From positions 1-50,906 of the forward strand of contig JAFXQI010000005.1 in assembly GCA_017527155.1 (NCBI GenBank): DNA of 50,906 bases. The letters run 5' to 3'. Positions 8,265 through 15,890 of this stretch are shown piece by piece. Positions within the stretch are counted from its first letter, which is position 1; each line of letters starts with the position of its first letter. The notes beneath the pieces were generated by a model, which searched no databases, had not been told where the DNA came from, and saw only the letters and a list, made by a program, of their open reading frames with translations. The stretch comes from Kiritimatiellia bacterium (GTDB lineage Bacteria > Verrucomicrobiota > Kiritimatiellia > CAIQIC01 > Lenti-01). Made by a program: the position numbers and the translations under genes.

Positions 8265-9300
8265 CCCCCTCCGGGAGCGCGGGTGGCCCGCCCGCCATTC
8301 CCGAAACCAAAACCGTTTCCTGCCCCTCCCCCTTCTCTTCTCCCTCCTCCCCCTCCTCCTCACCGCCTGCCGCCCACCCGCCGCATCCTATCCACCCTCC
8401 TCCGATACCCTTTCCGCTTCCATCGCCTCCGCGCAATCCCTGTCCGCCGCCCTCGATGCCGTCTCCGGCGACCGCGCCCTCCGCCTCGCCACCGACTTCG
8501 CCGAACTCGGACCCAAGATCGCCGGTACCCCCGAAGCCGCCGCCGCCGCCGACTGGCTCCTCGCCCGCTTCGCCGAAGCCGGCGTCTCCGCCGAAAAACA
8601 CCCCTTCACCGATACCGCCCCCTCCGGCCCCGTCGGCTTCTGCAACGTCATCGCCACCATCCCTCCCGCCCCCGGCACCACGCCTTCCGGAACCGCCCCC
8701 CGCCTCCTCCTCGTCGCCGCCCACTACGACACCAAATCCGGCATCCCCGGCTTCGTCGGTGCCAACGATTCCGCCTCCGGCGTCGCCGTCCTCCTCGAAC
8801 TCGCCCGCGCTTGGAGTGCTCATCCCCTCCCCGGGACCGAAATCCGGCTCACCTGCCTCGACGGCGAAGAATGCGCCGTCGAGTACGGTCCCCGCGACGG
8901 TCTCCACGGCTCCCGCCATTGGGCCGCTGCCCTCGAAGCCTCCGGCGACCTCCCCCGCATCCGCGCCTTCATCCTCCTCGACATGGTCGGCGATGCCGAC
9001 CTCACGCTGACCCTCCCCCGCAACTGCACTCCGTCCCTCCTGACTCTCGCCTTCGACGCCTCCCGCGCCGAAGGTGTCCGGAACCGCCTCTCCCTCTTCC
9101 CCGGCGCCGTCCTCGACGACCACGTCCCCTTCCTCGACCGCGGCGTCCCCTCCCTCGACCTCATCGACTTCCAATACGGCTCCGCCCCCGGTCTCAACGA
9201 CTACTGGCACACCCTCGCCGACACTCCCGACAAACTCTCCCCCGAATCCCTCGCCCTCGCCGCCCGCCTCGTCCTCCGCATCGCAACCGACCTTCCATAG
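8254..9300 (+). CDS. Lipoprotein glutaminyl-peptide cyclotransferase-like M28 protein
   Basis: Predicted zinc enzyme that cyclises N-terminal glutamine to pyroglutamate, or a closely related M28 peptidase, on the outside of the inner membrane. A signal with lipobox LLTAC puts the lipidated Cys at 39. The catalytic domain carries Asp172 (ANDSASG), LDGEE (Glu205/206), Asp248 (LLDMVGD), DDHVPFLDRGVPSLDLI (His290) and YWHT (His319). The block 202-223 (CLDGEECAVE...RDGLHGSRHWA) closely parallels the human glutaminyl cyclase stretch DGEEAF...DSLYGSRHLA, and His319 corresponds to the zinc ligand His330. It ends the aromatic/lipid operon. The substrate is unknown. Confidence is high for fold and residues, moderate for the reaction. 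Confidence 0.82.
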   Translation: MTSDPLRERGWPARHSRNQNRFLPLPLLFSLLPLLLTACRPPAASYPPSSDTLSASIASAQSLSAALDAVSGDRALRLATDFAELGPKIAGTPEAAAAADWLLARFAEAGVSAEKHPFTDTAPSGPVGFCNVIATIPPAPGTTPSGTAPRLLLVAAHYDTKSGIPGFVGANDSASGVAVLLELARAWSAHPLPGTEIRLTCLDGEECAVEYGPRDGLHGSRHWAAALEASGDLPRIRAFILLDMVGDADLTLTLPRNCTPSLLTLAFDASRAEGVRNRLSLFPGAVLDDHVPFLDRGVPSLDLIDFQYGSAPGLNDYWHTLADTPDKLSPESLALAARLVLRIATDLP

Positions 9301-9341
9301 GGGCTGCAAGATATTTGTTTCTTTGTCGCCCCCCCGGCGAA

Positions 9342-9458
9342 TGGTCGCGCGGAAGCGCGACCCTCCCCTTGTCCCCTCCACGGGGAGGGACGCGCTTCTG
9401 CGCGTCCGCAACGGAAATGAGGGCGAGGAAAAGGACGGCGAACACCTGTTTTCCGCCC
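9342..9458 (+). repeat. Structured dispersed repeat, copy 1
   Basis: The core (9342-9410) contains hairpin GGTCGCGC-GGAA-GCGCGACC, a second hairpin GGACGCGC-TTCT-GCGCGTCC, and complementary CCCTCCCC/GGGGAGGG arms between them. Similarity with copy 2 (25943-26063) continues another 45 bases (GGAAATG...ACACC...TGTTT). It sits between two converging genes, where it could also work as a transcription barrier. Confidence 0.8.
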
Positions 9459-9472
9459 CCCAAATCCATCCG

Positions 9473-10033
9473 TCACGGTGCAGCGGCGGCAGGGAAGCGG
9501 AGGGGAATGGAGAGGACGACGGCGATGGCTTCGGTGCCGGGGTTGTGGAGGCCGAAGGAGGCGTTGGAGAGGTGGAAGGCGGTGATGCCCAGGCGGACGC
9601 CGCTGTGGAAACACCAGTCGAGTTGGAGGGTGCTGCGGAATTCGAGGGGGAAACCCAGGTCGAAGTCGTCGTCGTCATCGCCGGGGTCGTACCAGCCGGT
9701 TGCGAAGGCGGGGGTGAGGACGAGGCGGGAGAAAAGGGGGAGTTCGCAGAAGAAGCCGGCGGCGACGTAGCGTTCGCCGTGGGTGCCGACGGCGACCAGG
9801 AAGTCGGCACCGAGGTGGTCGGCCAGGCGGGCGGCGGGGCGCCAGCCGATGCTGCCGAAGGGGCGGTCGGCGCCGTCGAAGAGTTGGGCGGTTCCGCCGG
9901 ACAGGGTGAGGAGGGGGACGGGCGCGGGGTGCGGTGGGGGGGCGGCATCGGTCTCCGCGCAGGAGGCCGGACGGGGGAGGAGTAGCAGCAGCGGCAGGAG
10001 CAGGAGGGGGAGGATGGGACGGAGGGGGGGCAT
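9473..10033 (-). CDS. PagL-like lipid A 3-O-deacylase family outer-membrane protein
   Basis: Predicted outer-membrane beta-barrel that removes an acyl chain from lipid A. The 186-residue precursor has a Leu-rich signal peptide (1-25, ending ASCA). Near the C-terminus the motif FHLSNASFGLHNPGTEAI gives His154, Ser156 and Glu168, the same spacing as the PagL catalytic triad His126, Ser128 and Glu140. Alternating hydrophobic strands and the final strand AVVLSIPLRF fit a barrel. Residues 118-125 are an acidic Asp run that probably sits in an outer loop. The gene begins three bases after the RND pump stop, so it is the last gene of the efflux operon and ties that operon to envelope remodelling. 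Confidence 0.78.
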   Translation of the reverse strand: MPPLRPILPLLLLPLLLLLPRPASCAETDAAPPPHPAPVPLLTLSGGTAQLFDGADRPFGSIGWRPAARLADHLGADFLVAVGTHGERYVAAGFFCELPLFSRLVLTPAFATGWYDPGDDDDDFDLGFPLEFRSTLQLDWCFHSGVRLGITAFHLSNASFGLHNPGTEAIAVVLSIPLRFPAAAAP

Positions 10034-10036
10034 CGG

Positions 10037-13000
10037 TCAGCGGCGGCGGGAGAGGGCGAGGGGGAGGAAGGGGAGGACGAGGAGGGTGAGGGCGCCGGCG
10101 ACGAGGATGCCGCCGACGCTCGCGGCGCCGATGCCGATGCGGTTGATGGCGCCGATGCCCGTCGAAAGGGCGATGGGAAGCATCCCCAGACCGGAGGCGA
10201 TGATGACCATGACGACGGCGCGGAAGGTCTGGGCGACGGCGCGGCAGATGGCGTCGGCGGGGGGCTTCCCCGCGCGTTCGAGGCGGGTCTGGGCGTCGAC
10301 GATGAGGACGGCCGGGTTGACGACGACGCCGATGAGCATGACGACGCCGAGAAGGACGAAGATGGAGATGTTCAGTCCCGCCAGGTGCAAGGCCCCCAGG
10401 ACGCCGGCGAGGGCCATGGGGACGGTCAGGAGGACGAGGAGGGGCTTGCGCCAGCTTTCGAGGATGGCCGCCAGGGTGAGGAGGGTGAGGATGACGGCCA
10501 GGAGGATGGCCTCCATGAAGTCGAGGACGGATTCGCCCAGGATTTCGCTGAAGCCGACGGGGACGAGGGTGTAGCCGTCGCCGTCGATGTGGTTTTCTTT
10601 GGCGAGGGCCTCGATTTGGGCGTTCAGGGCGGAGGCGGGGGTGCCGGCGCGTTCGTTGCCGGCCAGGAGGCAGGCGCGTTGTTTGTCGTGGCGGAAGATC
10701 ATGACTTTCTGGCCGGTGCGGATTTCCCGGGTGAAGGCGGAGAGGGGGACGGGGGGACGCCCGGGGACGGCGGGGAGGGGCAGGGTGGCGATCTGGGCGG
10801 AGCCTTGGCGTTCGGCGAGCTTGACGCGGATGTCGATGGTCTTGAGGTCTTCTTTGTAGGAGGCGGCTTCGAGGCCGTCGACGGAGGCGCGCAGGGTGGC
10901 GCCGAGAAGGGCCGGGTCGGCGCCCATGTCGGCCATGACGGCGCGGTCGGGCAGGACGCGGATCTCGGGTTTGTCGTCGCGGGCGGTGGTGTCGAGCTGG
11001 GCGATGCCCGGCAGGTTCATGGCCAGGGCCTGCAGGCGCCGGACGCGGGTGGCGAGTTCGGCGAGGTCGGGGCCCTTGAGGTTGTATTGGACGGTGGAGC
11101 CGATGCCTTCGATGTAGCCGGGGGCGGTGACGGTGGCGATGAGGTCGGGTTCGGCGCGGAGGCGCGCGCGGAGGTCTTCGAGGATGGCGGTGACGGGGCG
11201 GGAGGGGCGGTCGGCGGCGGGGCGGTAGACGATCTCGATCTGGGCGAGGTAGACGCCTTCGTTGGCCTGCCCGGCAAGGGCGTCGGCGCGTCCGGGCATG
11301 GCGAGGACGGTGACGGCATCGGGGTCGTCGCGGAGGGCCCGCGCGATGGCGAGGGTGCGCTCGGTGGTGCGGTCGAGGTCGTAGTAGTCGGGGTATTCGA
11401 GGCGCAGGAAGGCGCGGCCCCAGTCGTCGTCTTCGAGGAGGGAGAAGCCGAGGCCCCCGGCCCCGGCCTTGATGCCCGCGGCGACGAGGAAGAGCGCGGT
11501 GAGGAGGACGGCGGCGGGGACGGCGCGGCGGGAGCCGGTGCGGCGGAGCCAGGCGCCGTAGGCGACGCCCCAGCGGGCGAGGGTCTTTTCCCACGCGCGG
11601 CCGGCGCGGGCGAGGCGGCCGTCGCGGTCGGATTCGGGCCGCATGACCTTGGCGCAGAGCATGGGGGTGAGGGTGAAGGAGATGAAGATGGACGCGAGGT
11701 TGACGATGAGGGTGGTGGTGGCGAAGGGGACGAAGAAGCGGCCGACGAGGGAGGTCATCATGGCGATGGGCAGCATGACGACGACGTTGGTGCCGGCGGA
11801 GGCGAGGATGGCGACGGTCTGCGCGGAGGCGCCTTCGCGGGCGGCGGCCCAGCGGGCTTCGGGGAGGCGGGCGGCGGCGCCGGCCGCGGAGAGGCGCCGG
11901 ACGATGCTTTCGAGGACGACGATGGAGTTGGAGACGAGGATGCCCGCGGACAGGCCCATCGCGAGGAGGGTGGCGAGGTTGAGGGTGAGGCCGCAGAGCT
12001 GCATGAACCAGAGGGAGACGATGATGGTCACGGGCATGGTGACGGCGACGACGAAGGTGCTGCGCAGGTTCAGCAGGAAGGCGAAGAGGATGAGGGCGCA
12101 GAGGGCGACGGAGGAGGCGATGTCGGAGAGGGTGTTGTCGACGTTGGCCTGGACGATTTCGGCGTCGTCCTGGAGCCAGCGGAGGGTGGCGCCGGGAGGG
12201 AGTTCGCGGCGGATTTCTTCGACGCGGCGCTTGACTTCGCGGACGGTCTCGACGGTGTTGCCGTCGGATTTCTTGACGACCTTGATGGCGACGCCGGGGA
12301 CGCCGTCGAGGTAGGCGCGCTGGCGGGGCTCTTCGGTGGCGAGGCGGACGGTGCCGAGGTCGCGGAGGTAGCGGCGGGCGCCGTCGGCGCCGGCGACCTG
12401 CAAGGAGGCGATTTCGTCGACGGTGCGGCATTCGGCGTCGAACCGGACAGCCAGCTCGGTGCCGCTTTCGCGGACGCGCCCGGCGGGCACGGAGAGGATG
12501 CCGGAGCCGAGGGTGCGGGCGACGGCGGCGGCGTTGAGGCCGGCCGCGGCCAGGGCGTCGCGGTCGAGTTCGACCCAGACTTCGCGCTCTTCGCCGCCGA
12601 TGACCTTGACTTCGGCGACGCCGCGCACGGAGGCGAGGCGGTCGTGGATGCGGTTGACGGCTTCCCAGTAGAGGTCGTCGGGCGCAAGGCCGCCGGAGAG
12701 GAACATGGTGGCGATGGAGGCGGCGTTGAGGTCGAGTTTGGCGATGGAGGGGCGCTCGCAGCCGGAGGGGAGGTCGCCGACGATGGCGTCGATCTTTTCG
12801 CGGACGTCCTGGGAGGCGACGTCGACGTCGGTGCCGAGGGCGAACTCGATGAGGGTGTTGCCGGCGTTCTCGATGCAGGTCGAATATGTGTGCTTGAGGC
12901 CTTCGACGCCGGATACGGCGTCTTCGATGCGGCGGGCGACGTCTTTCTCGATGTCCTCGGGGGAGGCGCCGGGCCAGACGGTCGTGACGGTGACGTACGG

Positions 13001-13126
13001 GATGTCGACGGAGGGGAGGTTTTCGAGGGAGAGTTTTCGCCAGGAGTTGAGGCCCAGCAACACGAGCGCGATCAGGAGCGCGCTCATGGCGATGGGGCGG
13101 CGGGTGGCGGCGGTGGTCAGGAACAT
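10037..13126 (-). CDS. RND efflux transporter, inner-membrane pump (HAE1/AcrB-like)
   Basis: Inner-membrane pump of a tripartite export system. The 1029-residue protein has the RND layout: a first helix (MSALLIALVLLGL), a periplasmic porter domain (VDIPYVTVTTVWPGASPEDIEK...), six helices, a second porter domain and six more helices. It is near the usual length. In helix 4 the AcrB proton-relay pair (Asp407/Asp408 in GLLVDDAIVV) is replaced by Ser399-Asn400 (GILVSNSIVV). In helix 10 the Lys940 position reads Asn937-Pro938 (GVVVNPAVLIVD). The pump therefore lacks the classical relay residues and may use another coupling arrangement. It is preceded by its adaptor and followed by a PagL-like gene. 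Confidence 0.92.
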   Translation of the reverse strand: MFLTTAATRRPIAMSALLIALVLLGLNSWRKLSLENLPSVDIPYVTVTTVWPGASPEDIEKDVARRIEDAVSGVEGLKHTYSTCIENAGNTLIEFALGTDVDVASQDVREKIDAIVGDLPSGCERPSIAKLDLNAASIATMFLSGGLAPDDLYWEAVNRIHDRLASVRGVAEVKVIGGEEREVWVELDRDALAAAGLNAAAVARTLGSGILSVPAGRVRESGTELAVRFDAECRTVDEIASLQVAGADGARRYLRDLGTVRLATEEPRQRAYLDGVPGVAIKVVKKSDGNTVETVREVKRRVEEIRRELPPGATLRWLQDDAEIVQANVDNTLSDIASSVALCALILFAFLLNLRSTFVVAVTMPVTIIVSLWFMQLCGLTLNLATLLAMGLSAGILVSNSIVVLESIVRRLSAAGAAARLPEARWAAAREGASAQTVAILASAGTNVVVMLPIAMMTSLVGRFFVPFATTTLIVNLASIFISFTLTPMLCAKVMRPESDRDGRLARAGRAWEKTLARWGVAYGAWLRRTGSRRAVPAAVLLTALFLVAAGIKAGAGGLGFSLLEDDDWGRAFLRLEYPDYYDLDRTTERTLAIARALRDDPDAVTVLAMPGRADALAGQANEGVYLAQIEIVYRPAADRPSRPVTAILEDLRARLRAEPDLIATVTAPGYIEGIGSTVQYNLKGPDLAELATRVRRLQALAMNLPGIAQLDTTARDDKPEIRVLPDRAVMADMGADPALLGATLRASVDGLEAASYKEDLKTIDIRVKLAERQGSAQIATLPLPAVPGRPPVPLSAFTREIRTGQKVMIFRHDKQRACLLAGNERAGTPASALNAQIEALAKENHIDGDGYTLVPVGFSEILGESVLDFMEAILLAVILTLLTLAAILESWRKPLLVLLTVPMALAGVLGALHLAGLNISIFVLLGVVMLIGVVVNPAVLIVDAQTRLERAGKPPADAICRAVAQTFRAVVMVIIASGLGMLPIALSTGIGAINRIGIGAASVGGILVAGALTLLVLPFLPLALSRRR

Positions 13127-13143
13127 GGGAGGCAGCCTTTCGG

Positions 13144-13171
13144 AGTGAAAAGTGACAAGTGAAAAGTGAAA
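13144..13171. repeat. Four tandem AGTGAAA heptamers
   Basis: Four head-to-tail 7-base units (AGTGAAA, AGTGACA, AGTGAAA, AGTGAAA) lie in the 60-base gap between the adaptor and pump genes, just upstream of the pump start on the minus strand. They are AT-rich in a GC-rich setting. Confidence 0.85.
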
Positions 13172-13186
13172 AGATGCGGAGGGGCG

Positions 13187-14356
13187 TCAGGGAGTTGCTG
13201 GGGATTCGACGGCAATCTTGCGGCCGTCGTAGAGTTGGGTCTGGCCTTGGACGATGACGGGATCGCCGGGGGCGAGGCCGGAGAGGATTTCGGCGCGTCC
13301 GGCGTCGCGGAGGCCGAGTTGGACGGGGGTTTCCCTGGCGGTGCCGTCGGGCTGCGCCAGGAAGACGACGGTGCCGGCGGCGCGGGAGAGGACGGCTTCC
13401 TGCGGCACGGAGAGGCCTTCGCGGTGCTCGAAGACGACGCGGATGTCGGCCATCGCTCCGGGCACGGCGGAGGGGGAGCCGGGCAGGAGGGCCTTGATCT
13501 GGAACACGCGCAGGCGCGGGTCGATGGCCGGGGATTTGGCGGAGACGATGGCTTCTACGGGGTCGGCGGCGCCGTTGGGGCGGATCTCGACGCGGGTTTC
13601 GCCGGGGACGACTTCGGCATAGTGGCGGGCGGGGAGGTAGGCGAGGGCCTTGAGGGAGTCGGTGCCCTTGACGAGGACGACGGGGGTGCCGGGGGCGACC
13701 ATTTCGCCGGGTTCCTTGAGGCGGGCGTCGACGGTGCCGGTCACGGGGGCGAGCACGGTGGCGTCGGAGAGCTGGCGCTCGGCGATGGCGAGCTGGGCCT
13801 CGGCCTGCGCCACCTGCTGGCGGGAGAGGTCGAGGGAGGCCTTGGCGACGGCGACTTCGGCGGCGGCGGTGTCGCGCTGGGTGGAGGCTTGCTCGAGTTC
13901 GTTGTCGGTGGCGTGGTCGGCGGCCTTGAGGCGGGCGTAGCGGTCGGCGTCGAGGGCGGCCTTGCGGGCGACGGCTTCGGCCTTGGCCACGCGGGCTTCG
14001 GCGACGGCCACCTGCGCGCGGGCCGTCGCGGCGGCTTCGCGGGCGATGGCAACCTGGTTGGACACGGTGAGGGGATCGACGGAGAAGAGCTTGGTCTTGC
14101 CGGCTTCCACGCGGTCGCCGAGATCGACGCAGACGTCGGAGAGCGGCCCCGGTATGCGCGCGGAGACGGTCGCGGAATCGACGGCCTCGAGGGTCCCCTG
14201 CACCGTCAGGGCGCGCTCGAACGGCGCGGTGCCCGCGGCCTCGGCGACGACGGGAAGCGGGGTGTCGGCCAGGGATGCCGACTCGACAGCCCCCTGCCGG
14301 CTGCAGGAGACGAGGAGGAGGGAGGAAAGGAGGAGGACGGGAAGGCGTGTGGTCAT
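13187..14356 (-). CDS. RND efflux periplasmic adaptor (membrane fusion lipoprotein)
   Basis: Bridges the inner-membrane pump and the outer-membrane channel. The 389-residue precursor has a lipoprotein signal (LLLVSC, Cys18). It continues with a beta-barrel/lipoyl half (VQGTLEAVDSATVSARIPGPLSDVCVDLGDRV), a long Ala-rich coiled-coil hairpin (about residues 90-185: AIAREAAATARAQVAVAEAR...ELEQASTQRDTAAAEVAVAKAS), the return lipoyl motif LSDATVLAPVTGTVDARLKEPGEMVAPGTPVV, and a C-terminal barrel (AGTVVFLAQPDGTARETPVQLG). The start lies only 12 bases from the left inverted repeat of the GxxExxY cassette, leaving a weak A/G-rich ribosome site (AAAGAAAAA). Confidence 0.9.
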   Translation of the reverse strand: MTTRLPVLLLSSLLLVSCSRQGAVESASLADTPLPVVAEAAGTAPFERALTVQGTLEAVDSATVSARIPGPLSDVCVDLGDRVEAGKTKLFSVDPLTVSNQVAIAREAAATARAQVAVAEARVAKAEAVARKAALDADRYARLKAADHATDNELEQASTQRDTAAAEVAVAKASLDLSRQQVAQAEAQLAIAERQLSDATVLAPVTGTVDARLKEPGEMVAPGTPVVLVKGTDSLKALAYLPARHYAEVVPGETRVEIRPNGAADPVEAIVSAKSPAIDPRLRVFQIKALLPGSPSAVPGAMADIRVVFEHREGLSVPQEAVLSRAAGTVVFLAQPDGTARETPVQLGLRDAGRAEILSGLAPGDPVIVQGQTQLYDGRKIAVESPATP

Positions 14357-14367
14357 GATTTTTCTTT

Positions 14368-14410
14368 CATTGAAGGCTATGAAAACCGCTGCGCGGACAT
14401 TGAAAAAGGG
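14368..14410 (+). repeat. Left inverted repeat of the GxxExxY cassette
   Basis: A 43-base arm beginning CATTGAAGGCTATGAAAACC and ending GACATTGAAAAAGGG. It contains an internal CATTGAA direct repeat and a small hairpin CCGC-TGC-GCGG. Confidence 0.88.
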
Positions 14411-14419
14411 AGAAGGGGG

Positions 14420-14830
14420 TCATGGAGAGGAGGGGTTGGAAGGGTGGTAGTCGGGACGGTTGGAACAGGCTTTGATGGCGACACGGGGATAGGCGCCGAA
14501 GTTGACGAGGAGACCGAGCTGGAGGCCGGTGGCCTTGAGATAGTTGATGAGCTGGGCTTCGTGTTCGGGCAGGAGGGCTTTGCCGGCTTTCAGCTCCACG
14601 ATGATTTTTCCATGGCAGACGAGATCGGGAATGTAGGTTTTCCGGAGCCAGTTGTCCTTGTAGAGGATCCGGAGACGGGGCTGTGCCTCGAATGGGATGC
14701 CGCGGTCGCGCAGTTCCATTTCCAAGGCTTCCTGGTACACCTCTTCGGCGAAGCCGTTCCCGAGCTGGGAATAGACTTCGAACACCGCGCCGCGGATGGC
14801 ATAGCATTCCCGCTCGTAGATCATGGACAT
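14420..14830 (-). CDS. GxxExxY protein (PD-(D/E)XK nuclease superfamily)
   Basis: The 136-residue protein belongs to the GxxExxY family. The naming motif is GFAEEVY (Gly26, Glu29, Tyr32). It also shows a PD-(D/E)XK nuclease signature: Pro68-Asp69, then Glu79-Leu80-Lys81 (IVELKA), then a hydrophobic strand LQLGLLVNFG. The biochemical role of the family is not established, so a nuclease is inferred from fold only. The start ATG at 14830 is preceded by GGGGG at the end of the right inverted repeat, so the repeat supplies the ribosome site. It is full length for the family apart from a short extra Ser/Pro tail. It is unrelated in function to the efflux genes around it. Confidence 0.88.
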   Translation of the reverse strand: MSMIYERECYAIRGAVFEVYSQLGNGFAEEVYQEALEMELRDRGIPFEAQPRLRILYKDNWLRKTYIPDLVCHGKIIVELKAGKALLPEHEAQLINYLKATGLQLGLLVNFGAYPRVAIKACSNRPDYHPSNPSSP

Positions 14831-14837
14831 GGAAGCC

Positions 14838-14879
14838 CCCTTTTCAATGTCCGCGAAGCGGTTTTCATGGCCTTCAATG
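14838..14879 (-). repeat. Right inverted repeat of the GxxExxY cassette
   Basis: A 42-base arm which, read on the minus strand, begins CATTGAAGGCCATGAAAACC. The hairpin CCGC-TTC-GCGG keeps its stem; the difference from the left arm falls in the loop. Confidence 0.88.
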
Positions 14880-14882
14880 CCT

Positions 14883-15890
14883 TCATGCTCCAGCGGGTTC
14901 CGCGGCGGCGGCGGCTTCTTCCGCTTCTTCCGCGGGGGAGAGGGCGGGGAGTTCGTGGCGGGGCTGGCGGAGGGAGGGGTCGAGGGCCTGGTTGAGGAGG
15001 AGGGCGAGGCGGACGCCGCCCTTCTTGAGCTGGTCGCGGACGATGGGCAGGTGCGAGTCGATGTAGTTGTCCAGCGTCAGGTCCATCCCCGGGCGCGACC
15101 AGGTGAAGGGGACTTTCGCGCCGTCCGTCCAGCGGTAGGCCTGCTTGCGGGCGATCCAGTAGCTGTCCACCGCCCAGCGCAGCACGTCGCCGCCGCGTGT
15201 CCAGGCGGCCTCCTCCTCCGGCGTGATCTCGCGCGACAGGATGCGCGCCATGCCCAGCACCGTGTGCTTGCCGATCAGTTCGTAGACGAGGCTTTCGTCC
15301 CAGACGCTGTGGAGGCTCGGCGGACCCCAGTCCTGGGGCGTCGTCTCGTCGAAGGCGTAGTTGCGGCCGGTGAACGAGTTGACGGGCAGCATGTTGCCGC
15401 CCATGTCGCCGTAGCGGTAGGCGCAGTGCAGCGGCTGGTGCATGTCGCCGACGAGGTGGACGAGGAAGCGCAGGGCGTCGAGCCGCGCTTCGCCTTCGAG
15501 CTTGCCGGGCTCGGCGAGGTCGTCGCGCCAGCGGTAGATCTGGCTGACGACGTCGTCGCCGCTGTCGGAGACCGTCAGCGAGAACGATTCGTCGTACCAC
15601 TGCTGGACGTCGAAGTCGATGTAGTGCCAGCGGCCCTGGCGCGGATAAAGCTCCTCATAGGCCTTGTTGCCGCGGATGATGTCGGGCCAGGACGCGATTT
15701 CGTAGTCACCGATTTCGTAGTCGTCGCCGAGGATGCGGCGGAGCTCCGCCTTGGCCGCCGGCGTCAGGCGCGGCACCGCCAGGCGCGCGATGATCGAGTG
15801 GCCTTCCGGCCCCCACGCGAGGGCGGGGCGCGGCGCGGCGGCGGCCAGCGCCAGCAGGGCGGCCGCGAGGATGGTGGACGTTCGTTTCAT
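14883..15890 (-). CDS. Secreted S1/P1-type zinc nuclease
   Basis: Single-strand nuclease/3'-nucleotidase of the S1/P1 family, with three zinc sites, exported to the periplasm or outside. The signal peptide (1-25) ends ALA, leaving Trp26 as the mature first residue, as in P1 nuclease where Trp1 is a zinc ligand. Other ligands keep P1 spacing: His31 (WGPEGH), an Asp in SWPD, a His in RWHYIDF, the cluster VHLVGDMHQPLH (His, Asp at +4, His at +10) and LHSVWDE (His, Asp at +4). The length is 335 residues. It has a GGAGGA ribosome site, and the start overlaps the TolC stop (ATGA). Its place inside an efflux operon suggests a joint role in envelope or nucleotide scavenging, which is inference. Confidence 0.92.
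   Translation of the reverse strand: MKRTSTILAAALLALAAAAPRPALAWGPEGHSIIARLAVPRLTPAAKAELRRILGDDYEIGDYEIASWPDIIRGNKAYEELYPRQGRWHYIDFDVQQWYDESFSLTVSDSGDDVVSQIYRWRDDLAEPGKLEGEARLDALRFLVHLVGDMHQPLHCAYRYGDMGGNMLPVNSFTGRNYAFDETTPQDWGPPSLHSVWDESLVYELIGKHTVLGMARILSREITPEEEAAWTRGGDVLRWAVDSYWIARKQAYRWTDGAKVPFTWSRPGMDLTLDNYIDSHLPIVRDQLKKGGVRLALLLNQALDPSLRQPRHELPALSPAEEAEEAAAAAEPAGA

Larger units (their letters stand above)
14368..14879. mobile_element. Candidate minimal mobile cassette: GxxExxY gene between 42-43 bp inverted repeats
   Basis: The ends 14368-14410 and 14838-14879 are inverted copies of one another, differing by two substitutions and one inserted A. Only nine and seven bases separate the repeats from the stop and start of the enclosed gene, so the unit is essentially one gene plus its ends. 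It sits between the S1/P1 nuclease and adaptor genes of the efflux operon. It lies three bases past the nuclease stop codon, so it interrupts no gene. No transposase is encoded. Mobility is inferred from architecture; I cannot see a clear target-site duplication. Confidence 0.6.

Noticed and set aside
7888-9948. Long minus-strand frames rich in Gly/Glu opposite the membrane and cyclase genes
   Set aside because: Low-complexity translations opposite confident genes, typical of GC-rich antisense frames.
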